Both the position numbers and the translations under genes were made by a program. This document shows, one piece after another, positions 41,823-50,252 of a stretch of DNA of 53,586 nucleotides (positions are counted from its first letter, which is position 1; every line of letters begins with the position of its first letter). Under the pieces are notes generated by a model. It made no database searches. It worked only from the letters and a program-made list of their open reading frames with translations, and had not been told where the DNA came from. Source of the stretch: Acidobacteriota bacterium (lineage in GTDB: Bacteria > Acidobacteriota > Vicinamibacteria > Vicinamibacterales > UBA2999); the NCBI GenBank assembly GCA_021731165.1, contig JAKFXY010000066.1, forward strand, positions 1 through 53,586, in the 5' to 3' direction.

Positions 41823-42254
41823 ATGGCTTACTCAGACAAGGTTGTCGATCACTACGAGAACCCGCGCAACGTCGGATCGCTCGCCAAGGACGACGCGAAT
41901 GTGGGCACCGGGCTTGTCGGTGCGCCGGAATGCGGCGACGTGATGAAGCTGCAGGTGAAGATCAACCCGGACACGGGCGTGATTGATGATGCGAAATTCA
42001 AGACGTTCGGGTGCGGTTCGGCTATCGCCAGCTCGAGTCTGGCCACGGAGTGGCTGAAGGGTAAGACCGTGGATCAGGCCCTGGCGATCAAGAACACCGA
42101 TATCGTCGCCGAACTGGCGCTCCCGCCGGTGAAGATCCACTGCTCGGTGCTGGCGGAAGACGCGATCAAGGCGGCGATTGCCGACTACCGGAAGAAGCAG
42201 GGACTGGACAAGGACACCCGGCCGGCCGACATGCACGCTCAGCCCTCGGCCTGA
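41823..42254 (+). CDS. iscU: Iron-sulfur cluster scaffold IscU
   Basis: IscU is the scaffold on which the cluster is built. All three ligand cysteines and the aspartate are present (PECGD, FGCGSAIASSS, IHCSVLAEDA), together with LPPVK, the motif bound by HscA. The 143-residue length includes a C-terminal tail of about 15 residues (KDTRPADMHAQPSA) beyond the usual end. AGAGAAGGA before ATG 41823 is its ribosome site, and iscS ends 13 bases upstream. Confidence 0.95.
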   Translation: MAYSDKVVDHYENPRNVGSLAKDDANVGTGLVGAPECGDVMKLQVKINPDTGVIDDAKFKTFGCGSAIASSSLATEWLKGKTVDQALAIKNTDIVAELALPPVKIHCSVLAEDAIKAAIADYRKKQGLDKDTRPADMHAQPSA

Positions 42255-42287
42255 TGGTCCGAACGAGCACCGAGGGTCAGACGATTC

Positions 42288-42614
42288 ATGATTGAGATCT
42301 CCGCCACCGCCGCGCACAAGATCCGGTCGCTGATGGCCAAGCAGGGCATCAGCGATGGGGGTCTTCGTGTCGGCGTGAAGGGTGGAGGCTGCTCGGGGTT
42401 GAGCTATACCTTCTCGTGGGAGAGGGAGCCCAGGCTGGGCGATGAGGTATTCGACGGACCCGAGGGGGCGAAGATCTTCGTGGACCGCAAGAGCTACCTG
42501 TTCCTGAAGGGAACGATGCTCGACTACGACACGGCCCTGCTGACCCAGGGCTTCGTGTTCAACAATCCGAACGCGAAGGCGACCTGCGGTTGCGGTAGCT
42601 CCTTCGGCGCGTGA
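42288..42614 (+). CDS. iscA: A-type iron-sulfur carrier IscA
   Basis: The 108-residue A-type carrier has the three conserved cysteines, one in GGGCSGLSYTFSWE and two in the C-terminal CGCGSSF. It passes clusters or iron to target proteins. FVDRKSYLFLKGTMLDYD is the typical middle region. Its place between iscU and hscB is the canonical isc order. Confidence 0.95.
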   Translation: MIEISATAAHKIRSLMAKQGISDGGLRVGVKGGGCSGLSYTFSWEREPRLGDEVFDGPEGAKIFVDRKSYLFLKGTMLDYDTALLTQGFVFNNPNAKATCGCGSSFGA

Positions 42615-42648
42615 CGCGCCAGGGGGGCTGGCCGCCGCCAGCGCTGTC

Positions 42649-43419
42649 ATGACTCTCAAGCCCATCCCCGTCAGGTCGGAATCGACCCTCGAGTGTCGAA
42701 GCTGCGGCGCCGGCGCGCCGGTGGATGAGCACTTCTGTTCCCAGTGCAGCCGGATCCTGGCGCTCGGCCGCCACGGCGATTTCTTCACGTTTTTTGGCCT
42801 GCCGCGTCGGCTCACCGTTGACGCGCGCGATCTGGAGCGCCGCTTCCGTGAACTGAGCCGCAAGTTTCATCCGGACTTCTTCTATAACGCCGCCGCGTCC
42901 GAGCGCCTGGCGAGCCTCGAGCGGTCGTCGTACTTGAACGACGCCTATCGTGTATTGCGTAACTCTGTATCGCGCATCGAGTACCTGCTCTCCCTCGAGG
43001 GCTTTTCCCCAGCGACGCCAGAGACCGGTGGTGTCGCGGGGGCAAGCCGGGTGCCGCCTTCCCTTCTCGAGGAGGTCTTCGCGCTCAATGAGGAGCTCGA
43101 CGAGATTCGGGAGCTCCGGGAGTCTGGCTTCGACGCAGCCCAGCTGCGCGTGCGCCTCGACGCGGCCCGCACGCCGATCGACCGCAGGCGCGAGGCACAC
43201 GAACGGGAGCTCGAAACGTTGAGCGCGCGATGGGATGCACAGGTCGAGGCGCCGGCCGCCGAGCGGCGCGCCATTCTCGAGGCGCTGCGGGCGTGCCTGC
43301 TCGAACGGCATTACATCATCAATCTCCTGGCCACGATCGAGCGGGAGGCGGCGAGCCTCGATCCGGCCCTGAGCCCGGCGCCTCCACCTGGGGACGCGGA
43401 GCCGAGCGCCCATGGGTAA
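42649..43419 (+). CDS. hscB: Co-chaperone HscB with N-terminal zinc ribbon
   Basis: HscB brings IscU to HscA and stimulates its ATPase. The J domain has the essential HPD at residues 74-76 ([10 protein letters not shown]), and the C-terminal helices bind IscU. At 256 residues it is much longer than E. coli HscB. It has an extra N-terminal module with two CxxC pairs (C16/C19 and C30/C33), which should bind zinc and resembles the cysteine-rich N-terminus of eukaryotic HSCB, plus a Pro-rich tail. Its 3' end overlaps hscA by eight bases. Confidence 0.9.
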   Translation: MTLKPIPVRSESTLECRSCGAGAPVDEHFCSQCSRILALGRHGDFFTFFGLPRRLTVDARDLERRFRELSRKFHPDFFYNAAASERLASLERSSYLNDAYRVLRNSVSRIEYLLSLEGFSPATPETGGVAGASRVPPSLLEEVFALNEELDEIRELRESGFDAAQLRVRLDAARTPIDRRREAHERELETLSARWDAQVEAPAAERRAILEALRACLLERHYIINLLATIEREAASLDPALSPAPPPGDAEPSAHG

Positions 43420-45280
43420 GGCCATCGGCGTCGATCTCGGCACCACGAACAGCCTTGCCGCGTATGTCAAGAACGGTGTGCCGGTCGTCATCCGCGACGA
43501 AAGCGGCGACGCGCTCGTGCCGTCGATTGTCTCGGTGGGGGATGACGGCACCATCTTCGTCGGGCGCGAAGCCCAGCGCCGCCTGCTGACGGCCCCGTCG
43601 CGTTCCGTCTACTCGGTGAAGCGCTTCATGGGGCGCGGCATTGACGATGTGACCGAGGATGCCCGGCTGTTCCCATTTCGTGTCAGTGGAGAGCCTGGCG
43701 GCGTCGTTCGGATTGGACTTGGCGGCCAGGAGTTCACGCCGCCGGAGATTTCCGGATTCGTGCTCCGCGAGTTGAAGCGGCGCGCTGAGGAGCACTTCCG
43801 CGCGCAGGGCGAGTTCGACTTCGAGGTCGATCGCGCCGTGATCACCGTGCCCGCCTACTTCAACGACGCCCAGCGGACGGCCACGCGCGACGCGGGGCGC
43901 GTGGCGGGCCTCGAGGTGCTTCGCATCATCAACGAACCGACCGCGGCGTCGCTCGCGTACGGTCTCGACAAGCGCGATCGCGGCACAATCGCCGTCTACG
44001 ACCTCGGCGGCGGCACCTTCGATATTTCCATACTGCGTGTCGAAGACGGCGTGTTCCAGGTGCTGGCCACGAACGGCGACACTCACCTCGGTGGCGACGA
44101 CATCGATCGTCTGTTGATGGAGATGGTCATCGCGGATGTCGGTCGCGCGGGATCAGGCGTGTCGACGGAGCTCACGCCGGAACTCGTTCAGGGCATCCGC
44201 AAAGCCGTGATTCAGGCAAAGTGGGACATCTCCGAGGACCAGGACGCGGAGATTCGAGTCGAGGCGGCACCGCAGCTGCCGACGGGCTACCACAGGCGGA
44301 TCACGCGCGCCGAGTTCGAGCGTTTGATCGCGCCTCTGGTGGACCGGACCTTGGAGCCCTGTCGTCAGGCGCTCGCCGACGCGTCGCTCGAGCCGGGTGA
44401 CGTGAACGAAGTGGTGCTCGTGGGCGGATCGACCCGGATCCCGCTTGTCCGCGCCAGGGTCGCAGCGTTGTTCGGCCGCACGCCGCACAGCGAGATCAAT
44501 CCTGACGAAGTCGTGGCCCTCGGCGCGGCCGTGCAAGCAGACATCCTGGTCAGCGGCCGGCGCGAGATGCTCCTGCTCGACGTGACACCATTGTCGCTCG
44601 GCATCGAAACGATGGGCGGGGCGACGTCCAAGATCATTCTGCGCAACTCGACTATTCCGGCGAGCGGGCGCGAGATGTTCACCACGGCCGTAGACAACCA
44701 GACCGCGGTGGACGTGCACGTGCTGCAGGGCGAACGTGAGTTGGCCGATGATTGCCGATCGCTGGCGCGCTTCAAGCTGCGCGGCATTCCGCCGATGCCG
44801 GCCGGCCTGCCGCGTATCGAGGTGCGCTTCCAGATCGACGCGAATGGCATCCTGAGCGTCAGCGCGGGGGAGCTTCGGACGGGCATCGCGCAGGCGATCG
44901 AGGTCAAGCCGTCGTATGGGCTCACCGACGGAGAGGTCGAACGGATGCTGATTGAGTCCTTCGAGCATGCCGAGGCCGACTTCGATGCACGTCTGCTGAT
45001 CGAGGCGCGCAACGAGGCGGAGTCGGTCATCCTGGCGACGGAGAAATCGTTGCGGCGTCCCGATTTCTCGGAGGTGACGGCAAGCGTGCTCGATCCCGGG
45101 GAAACCAAGCGCATTGCCGAGGCCCTTGCCGAGCTGAAGAGCTCGATGGAGAGCGGCGACCGAGAGCGGATCCAGCGGCAGACCCACGCGCTCAACCACG
45201 CCACGCAGCACTTGGCTGAGGTTGTGATGAACCGCAGTGTCCGCGAGGCGCTGACCGGCAGAAATGTGAAAGACGTCTAA
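43412..45280 (+). CDS. hscA: Fe-S assembly chaperone HscA (Hsp70)
   Basis: This 622-residue Hsp70 begins [18 protein letters not shown], has [43 protein letters not shown] and [13 protein letters not shown] in the ATPase domain, the linker [14 protein letters not shown] and a substrate domain. The nearby hscB, iscU (LPPVK) and fdx identify it as HscA rather than DnaK. It lacks the long acidic EEVD-like tail of DnaK. Its stop and the fdx start share a base (TAATG). Confidence 0.92.
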   Translation: MGKAIGVDLGTTNSLAAYVKNGVPVVIRDESGDALVPSIVSVGDDGTIFVGREAQRRLLTAPSRSVYSVKRFMGRGIDDVTEDARLFPFRVSGEPGGVVRIGLGGQEFTPPEISGFVLRELKRRAEEHFRAQGEFDFEVDRAVITVPAYFNDAQRTATRDAGRVAGLEVLRIINEPTAASLAYGLDKRDRGTIAVYDLGGGTFDISILRVEDGVFQVLATNGDTHLGGDDIDRLLMEMVIADVGRAGSGVSTELTPELVQGIRKAVIQAKWDISEDQDAEIRVEAAPQLPTGYHRRITRAEFERLIAPLVDRTLEPCRQALADASLEPGDVNEVVLVGGSTRIPLVRARVAALFGRTPHSEINPDEVVALGAAVQADILVSGRREMLLLDVTPLSLGIETMGGATSKIILRNSTIPASGREMFTTAVDNQTAVDVHVLQGERELADDCRSLARFKLRGIPPMPAGLPRIEVRFQIDANGILSVSAGELRTGIAQAIEVKPSYGLTDGEVERMLIESFEHAEADFDARLLIEARNEAESVILATEKSLRRPDFSEVTASVLDPGETKRIAEALAELKSSMESGDRERIQRQTHALNHATQHLAEVVMNRSVREALTGRNVKDV

Positions 45281-45702
45281 TGCCCAAGGTCACCTTCATT
45301 CTTCGCGACGGGTCCCGAAGGGCCGTCGAGTTCGAGCACGGGAAGCTCGAGTATCTGGGCCACGGCCTGCCAGAGTCCTTCCTCGACGTGGCGATGAACC
45401 TCGACGTCCCGCTCGAGCACGCCTGCGGCGGAAGCTGCGCCTGCACGACCTGCCACCTCATCATCAGGGAGGGTATGCAGAATCTCAGTGAGATGGAGGA
45501 CAACGAGGCCGATCGCCTGGACACGGCGTGGGACCTGACCACCGCATCGCGGCTCGGCTGCAGGGCGGTAATCAAGGGTGACGTCGTTGCCGAGTTTCCG
45601 TTGTATACGCGCAACTACGTCCAGGAGGGCGGTGCGATCCAGCTCGGGAAGCCCGATCAGGTGGCGGCTGATGACACACGGAAGGCGGAGGTGGGTTCGT
45701 GA
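45280..45702 (+). CDS. fdx: [2Fe-2S] ferredoxin of the isc system
   Basis: The 140-residue ferredoxin supplies electrons for cluster assembly. The ligand cysteines are C49, C55, C58 and C94 (HACGGSCACTTCHL and RLGCRA), with an additional C53, a pattern common to adrenodoxin-like Isc ferredoxins. The conserved MEDNEADRLDTAW segment matches the partner-binding acidic helix. About 30 extra residues extend the C-terminus beyond E. coli Fdx. It overlaps iscX by four bases (GTGA). Confidence 0.93.
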   Translation: MPKVTFILRDGSRRAVEFEHGKLEYLGHGLPESFLDVAMNLDVPLEHACGGSCACTTCHLIIREGMQNLSEMEDNEADRLDTAWDLTTASRLGCRAVIKGDVVAEFPLYTRNYVQEGGAIQLGKPDQVAADDTRKAEVGS

Positions 45703-45905
45703 AGTGGCTCGATGCGGAAGAGATTGCGCTCGCGCTCTACGGGCGGTACCCTGATATCGACCCGCTGACGGTGCGATTCACCGACATGCGCGCCAAGGTC
45801 ATCGAACTCGACGCCTTTGATGACGATCCCAAGGCGTCGAACGAGCCGAGGCTCGAGGCCATCCAGATGGCCTGGTACGAGGAGTGGAAGGACAACCAGG
45901 ACTGA
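45699..45905 (+). CDS. iscX: IscX (YfhJ) acidic protein
   Basis: This 68-residue acidic protein has MKWLDAEEIALALYGRYPDIDPLTVRFTD and a C-terminal EAIQMAWYEEWKD, the normal IscX pattern. IscX binds IscS and iron and tunes the rate of cluster assembly. The GTG start overlaps the fdx stop. It is the last recognisable isc gene. Confidence 0.93.
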   Translation: MKWLDAEEIALALYGRYPDIDPLTVRFTDMRAKVIELDAFDDDPKASNEPRLEAIQMAWYEEWKDNQD

Positions 45906-45928
45906 CGCGCGAGCGTCTGTAAAGGCAC

Positions 45929-46366
45929 ATGCAGCCCAAGCTCCGCAGCATGACAGCGGCGGCCCTCACTCTGGGAGCCGCGTTGGGATGCTCGCTCGGC
46001 TCCGTCGATATCGTGGCTGCACCGGCAGCCGCGCAGGAGGCGTCGCAGCCATCCCCTTCAGCCAACACGAATGCGATCGACGTCGATCGCCTTCCTATCG
46101 ATCTTCAGCGCATCGAACGCCGGCTTCGCCAGTCCTCGATCCGCGAGGAGCGCGACGGACTCAACCTTCGGTTCGTGGTCGATGTCTACGGCCGTGCGCC
46201 GCGCATCCTGCTCTTCACGCCAGCGGACAATCTCTCGAGCGGACCGGTCCCTTGGGGCGGCCCGACGCACAAGGACATGCTCGAGGTTACGACGCCGAAG
46301 GAGTTCCGCGCCCCCATCGCGGACTTCGCCGCATTCATGAAGTGGCTCTCCGACAAGGTGAAGTAG
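45929..46366 (+). CDS. Secreted or membrane-anchored protein of unknown function
   Basis: No family is recognised. The 145-residue product has an N-terminal signal-like segment (MTAAALTLGAALGCSLGSVDIVAAPAAAQ). A cysteine within LGCS allows a lipoprotein reading, but AAAQ suggests ordinary signal cleavage. A mature region of about 105 residues follows, with DVDRLPIDLQRIERRL, LRFVVDVYG and PTHKDMLEVTTPKEFRAP. There is no catalytic motif. It lies between iscX and mqnB; its TAG stop is inside palindromic repeat copy C. Confidence 0.65.
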   Translation: MQPKLRSMTAAALTLGAALGCSLGSVDIVAAPAAAQEASQPSPSANTNAIDVDRLPIDLQRIERRLRQSSIREERDGLNLRFVVDVYGRAPRILLFTPADNLSSGPVPWGGPTHKDMLEVTTPKEFRAPIADFAAFMKWLSDKVK

Positions 46367-46392
46367 CGGCGGACCTCGCGGTTCGCCCGTAC
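46363..46392. repeat. GTAGGGGCGGACC palindrome, copy C (degenerate)
   Basis: GTAGCGGCGGACC (46363-46375) faces GGTTCGCCCGTAC (46380-46392). The arms are imperfectly complementary, and the sequence is recognisably the same element as the two copies near 38.4 and 38.8 kb. It supplies the TAG stop of the upstream gene (46364-46366) and lies eight bases before mqnB. Confidence 0.65.
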
Positions 46393-46400
46393 CAGACGCG

Positions 46401-47081
46401 ATGCGTATCCTGATCGTGGCCGCGACCGCCGCCGAGATCGCCCCGGTGGCGGCGGCGCTCGGTGAGGGGGCCGCCCGGGGGACGCGGCTCACGTCCTTCC
46501 CGAGCGGTCGCCATGATATTGACGTCCTCACGACCGGCGTCGGGATGGTGGCCACGGCCGCCTGGTGCTCGCGTGCACTCGCGACGACGGACTACGCAAT
46601 CGCGCTGAACTTCGGCGTGTGCGGCAGCTTCGTCGCCGAATATCCGCCCGGCGCGGTCGTGCATGTCACCACCGATCGGTTTTCGGAGATCGGGGCTGAG
46701 GACGGCGAAGGGTTTCTCACGGCCCAGGAGCTGGGTCTCGTCGGCGACGACGAATTCCCGTTTCAAGCCGGGCTGCTGGTCAATGAAGAGCCGCCGCCGA
46801 TCGCCGCGCTCGATCGCCTTCCCGCCGTCGCGGGAATCACTGTGAACACGGTGCACGGCGACGCCGCGTCGATTGCGCGTATCGTGGAGCGTTGTCGTCC
46901 AGACGTTGAGAGCATGGAAGGCGCCGCATTCATGTACGCGTGCCGCGTGCAGGGCGTGCCCCACGCTCAGGTGCGCGCCGTGTCGAACAGAGTCGAGCGG
47001 CGTAACCGCGAATCATGGAGGATGATCGAGGCGATTCGCGGGCTGGCGGCCGCCGCCCTGGGCATTCTCGACCAGGCATGA
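46401..47081 (+). CDS. mqnB: Futalosine hydrolase
   Basis: This 226-residue nucleoside phosphorylase-fold enzyme splits the base from futalosine or its amino form in the alternative menaquinone pathway. Typical features are MRILIVAATAAEI, TGVGMVATA, the NFGVCGSF segment, and VESMEGAAFMYACRVQGVPHAQVRAVSNRVERRN, whose SMEGAAF and SN motifs bind the ribose and base. It is translationally coupled to mqnD (ATGA). The pathway specificity comes from the adjacent mqnD and the mqnE at 52.3 kb. Confidence 0.9.
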   Translation: MRILIVAATAAEIAPVAAALGEGAARGTRLTSFPSGRHDIDVLTTGVGMVATAAWCSRALATTDYAIALNFGVCGSFVAEYPPGAVVHVTTDRFSEIGAEDGEGFLTAQELGLVGDDEFPFQAGLLVNEEPPPIAALDRLPAVAGITVNTVHGDAASIARIVERCRPDVESMEGAAFMYACRVQGVPHAQVRAVSNRVERRNRESWRMIEAIRGLAAAALGILDQA

Positions 47082-47914
47082 CGCTGACCCTCGCTTTTTC
47101 GCCCTGTCCGAACGATTGCTTCATCTTCGATGCGATCGTGCACCGGCGTATTGATCTCGAGGGGCTGGACTTCTCTGTCAGGCTGGCCGACGTGGAGGCG
47201 CTGAATCGGTCGGCCTTTGCCGCCGAGACCGACGTCACGAAGCTCAGCTTCCACGCATTCGCCTCGTGCACAGACGACTACGTTCTCCTCGACGCCGGCA
47301 GCGCTCTCGGTCGCAACTGTGGACCGCTCCTGATCGCGTTGCGCATGGTGCCGCTGGACGAGGTCGCCAAGGGAGGGCTGACGGTGGCCATCCCCGGCAA
47401 CCACACCACGGCGCACCTTCTCCTCGGGCTGGCGTTTCCAGCAGTTCAGAACAAGCAGGAGTTGCTGTTCTCGGACATCGAGGGTGCAGTGCTGGACGGG
47501 ACCTGCGATGCCGGACTCATCATTCACGAGAACCGCTTCACGTACGAGTCGAAGGGATTGAGGAAGGTCGTTGACCTTGGCGAATACTGGGAGAAGGAGA
47601 CCGGCGCGCCGATTCCCCTCGGAGGCGTCGTGATCAGGCGTGCTCTGCCGGACGAGACGAAGCAACGAGTGAATCGTGTGCTGCGTCGAAGTGTCGAGTA
47701 CGCGTTTACTCATCGTACGGCCAGCCTTCCATATGTGAGGCGGCACGCGCAGGAGATGAGCGAAGAGGTGATGTACAAGCACATTGACCTGTACGTGAAC
47801 GAGTTTTCCGTAAGTCTGGGCGAGGAGGGGCGCCGCGCCGTGGAGCTCCTCTTCGCTCGTGCTCGAGCTGGCGGCATCATTCCCGCTGCCACGGCACCAC
47901 TGTTTCTGACATGA
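47078..47914 (+). CDS. mqnD: 1,4-dihydroxy-6-naphthoate synthase
   Basis: MqnD converts cyclic dehypoxanthine futalosine to 1,4-dihydroxy-6-naphthoate, the naphthoquinone precursor of menaquinone. The 278-residue protein starts MTLTLAFSPCPNDCFIFDA, very close to the SPCPNDTF signature of MqnD, and has LSFHAFASCTDDYVLLDAGSALG and CDAGLIIHENRFTY with the catalytic histidine region. The related MqnA lacks this set. I chose ATG 47078, overlapping the mqnB stop, over an upstream in-frame start inside mqnB. Confidence 0.92.
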   Translation: MTLTLAFSPCPNDCFIFDAIVHRRIDLEGLDFSVRLADVEALNRSAFAAETDVTKLSFHAFASCTDDYVLLDAGSALGRNCGPLLIALRMVPLDEVAKGGLTVAIPGNHTTAHLLLGLAFPAVQNKQELLFSDIEGAVLDGTCDAGLIIHENRFTYESKGLRKVVDLGEYWEKETGAPIPLGGVVIRRALPDETKQRVNRVLRRSVEYAFTHRTASLPYVRRHAQEMSEEVMYKHIDLYVNEFSVSLGEEGRRAVELLFARARAGGIIPAATAPLFLT

Positions 47915-49272
47915 CGACCACGAGCAACGGGTCGCGATACCTGCTCGTCGCGCTATTGGCCGTACTTGCGGCGTACGTCCCCTTCACGGGTGGCGGTCTT
48001 ATGACCGACGATTTTCTGCACGTCGCGCACATCAGCCGTCTTCCGTCTCCTGGCGCCGTGTTCACCAAGCCCGACGCCTTCGGCTTCTTTCGTCCCGTCA
48101 CCCAGTTGTCCTTGTGGCTCGACGCGGCGCTTGTTGGCGCGTCTCCGGAAGCAGAGCGGTTGATGAACGTGGCCCTGCACGGAGGAGTGCTGTGGGCGGC
48201 GTACTATGTGGCGACGCTGGTGCTGACGCCTACGGGGGCGATGGTCGCCACGCTCGCCTTCGCACTCACACCGAAGGCGCATCCCATTGCCGTGTTATGG
48301 ATCTCCGCGCGGAGCGAGATCCTGATGGCATTATGGTCGCTCCTCGCGACGTCGTTCTGGATCCGGTGGACACGGCAGGGCGGCGGCTGGCGGTTTGCCG
48401 GAGCGATTGCCGGGTACGTGCTTGCACTGTTGAGCAAGGAAACGGCCGTACTCCTACCTGCCGTGTGGCTGTTCGCTCCAGGGCCGGCGTTGCCGGCACG
48501 AAAGCGGTGGGCCGCAGTTGGCTGGATGGGGGCTGCCGCTGCGGTGGTGCTGGCTTGGAGGACCGTCACGGGGGCGCTCATGCCCTCGTCCGCCGATCCG
48601 CACTACACGCTGTTTGCGTCGGTCGATCGCTGGGAGCGGAACGCCCAGAATTACTTCTGGCGTGCCGCGCCGGCTCCGATAGCCCTCTGGTTTGGCGTCG
48701 GCGTGCCGGCCATGTTTGCCCGCGCTATCGGTGGGCTCGACAGCGTCGCCTGGTCCATCCTCGGGTTTTCGGCGGCATGGACGGCCGTCCTCCTCGTGCC
48801 CGTGCTGCCGATCGTCGCGCGGAGCGAGCTGTACCTCTACTTGCCGACGTTTGGCCTCTGTCTCATCGCCGGCCATGTCGTCGGGCAGGCCCTCGATCGG
48901 GCCCCGACATCGCGTACCTGGCGCGTCGGCCTCGTGCTGTGCACCATTGGGCTTGGTGGGTACCAGGTCTCAATAAGCGCGGCGATTCATCGGGATCTTG
49001 TCTTCTCCAGGCAGTTAGTGTCGGCCCTTGCCGCCAGCCCAGAAATTCAGAATGCCGGGGGGTCGCTCGTCATCATCCCGGCGGACACAACGACGGCGCA
49101 GTACTTGAGGGACACGGTTGGCGGGTACCTGAACGCGGTGGTGCCGCAGTCCGTTACGGGTTTTCATGGGACGGCCGCCGTGGATGACAACCGAGGTACA
49201 CGCACCGGCGACGTCAGGATGTCCGCCGCGTATGACGGCCGGACGGTAACGTTGCGTCGCGTCGACGACTGA
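47911..49272 (+). CDS. Polytopic membrane protein, GT-C-like glycosyltransferase
   Basis: The 453-residue protein has about ten hydrophobic segments and a first extracytoplasmic loop with GGLMTDDFLHVAHI, an Asp-Asp motif like those of lipid-linked-sugar GT-C enzymes. AFALTPKAHPIAVLWISARSEILMALWSLLAT resembles the Tmtc/Pmt-type segment (core HPIAVLWISARSE). The last 100 residues are soluble. Donor and acceptor are unknown. It overlaps mqnD by four bases, so it is co-transcribed with menaquinone genes without an obvious functional link. Confidence 0.7.
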   Translation: MTTTSNGSRYLLVALLAVLAAYVPFTGGGLMTDDFLHVAHISRLPSPGAVFTKPDAFGFFRPVTQLSLWLDAALVGASPEAERLMNVALHGGVLWAAYYVATLVLTPTGAMVATLAFALTPKAHPIAVLWISARSEILMALWSLLATSFWIRWTRQGGGWRFAGAIAGYVLALLSKETAVLLPAVWLFAPGPALPARKRWAAVGWMGAAAAVVLAWRTVTGALMPSSADPHYTLFASVDRWERNAQNYFWRAAPAPIALWFGVGVPAMFARAIGGLDSVAWSILGFSAAWTAVLLVPVLPIVARSELYLYLPTFGLCLIAGHVVGQALDRAPTSRTWRVGLVLCTIGLGGYQVSISAAIHRDLVFSRQLVSALAASPEIQNAGGSLVIIPADTTTAQYLRDTVGGYLNAVVPQSVTGFHGTAAVDDNRGTRTGDVRMSAAYDGRTVTLRRVDD

Positions 49273-49318
49273 TCGTCGTATCGATGCCTGATCTGACTTC
49301 AGGGAGGCAACGACTTCA

Positions 49319-49357
49319 ACCCTGAGGCCGCTATCCTCTAGCGGTACGCCTCAGGGT
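49319..49357. terminator. Bidirectional hairpin spanning the btuF stop codon
   Basis: ACCCTGAGGC (49319-49328) pairs with GCCTCAGGGT (49348-49357), and inside it CGCTA (49329-49333) pairs with TAGCG (49339-49343), leaving a GTAC bulge and a TCCTC loop. It lies between two convergent genes and includes the btuF stop. There is no T-run on either side, but a 15-bp stem at this position fits a shared terminator. Confidence 0.5.
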
Positions 49358-50252
49358 GGAGCAGTCGTGCGAGTGCGTCGGCCGTCCGGCCCAGCCTCGT
49401 TCCTGGAACGACGAGATAGTCGCCGTAGAGGAAGTGCACGCGGTTGTTTCTTACGGCCGGAATCGAGGCCAGTGGCGCCCAGACCGCGCGTTCGCGCAGG
49501 AGGACGCCTGCGGCTGGCGGCTCGCCTCCGCGCACTTCGATGATCACCTCTGGCGCCCGGACAAGCAGTGCTTCCGTGGACGGCTGGACCGACTCTCCAG
49601 CGACGTCACCGAAAACGTTGCGGCCGCCCGCAATCTCCAGGATGTCGTGAAGGAAGCCATTGCCGGCGCTGGCATATACCTGTCGGAGCGCCTGCGGATC
49701 TCTCTCGAAGACCAATAGCGTTCGTGGTCGAGGCCTGCCGCGAACCCTGTCCCGCACGACATCGAGTTGCGTCTGCAAGTCCCGCACGGCAATGTCGGCC
49801 TCCGATTGATGTCCGGTCAACGCCCCGAGCTCTCGAAGCGTCTGGAACACCTTGTCGAGTCCCCCGTGGCGGTAACTGTAGACGCGGATGCCGGCGCGCG
49901 CAAAGCGTGCCTCGAGGTCGGTCTGCGATCCGTAGGTGATGACGAGCGTCGGTGCCAGACTGAGGATGCGTTCATAATCGGGATTGAGCAGCGCTCCTAC
50001 TTTGGGCAGGGCCCTCACCTCAGGCGGAAATGTGTCGTAGCTGCTAACCGCCACCAGTTGCGATCCAGCTCCGATGGCGAAGAGCATCTCGGTGAGGGCG
50101 GGCACAAGCGAAGCAATGCGCTGCGTGGACGTCGTCGGGGCCCGAGGCGCGGACCTCTGAATGTCTGCGTCGGCGGCGACACGGACAAGGCTTGCCGCAG
50201 CGAGTCCGAGCAGGAGAACGGGGAGGACTAGCCCTTTCGTACGAGCAGCCAT
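49338..50252 (-). CDS. btuF: Vitamin B12 ABC importer, periplasmic binding protein
   Basis: This 304-residue BtuF-like protein has an N-terminal signal sequence (GLVLPVLLLGLAAASLV) and the cobalamin-binding protein frame: RIASLVPALTEMLFAIGAGSQLVAVSSYDTFP, LAPTLVITYGSQ, and RVHFLYGDYLVVPGTRLG near the end. It would deliver B12 to BtuC. An ATG at 50252 starts at the signal peptide and overlaps the btuC end by 25 bases; the longer open frame upstream only mirrors btuC. A cobalamin riboswitch upstream of the operon supports B12 rather than siderophore transport. Confidence 0.87.
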   Translation of the reverse strand: MAARTKGLVLPVLLLGLAAASLVRVAADADIQRSAPRAPTTSTQRIASLVPALTEMLFAIGAGSQLVAVSSYDTFPPEVRALPKVGALLNPDYERILSLAPTLVITYGSQTDLEARFARAGIRVYSYRHGGLDKVFQTLRELGALTGHQSEADIAVRDLQTQLDVVRDRVRGRPRPRTLLVFERDPQALRQVYASAGNGFLHDILEIAGGRNVFGDVAGESVQPSTEALLVRAPEVIIEVRGGEPPAAGVLLRERAVWAPLASIPAVRNNRVHFLYGDYLVVPGTRLGRTADALARLLHPEAYR

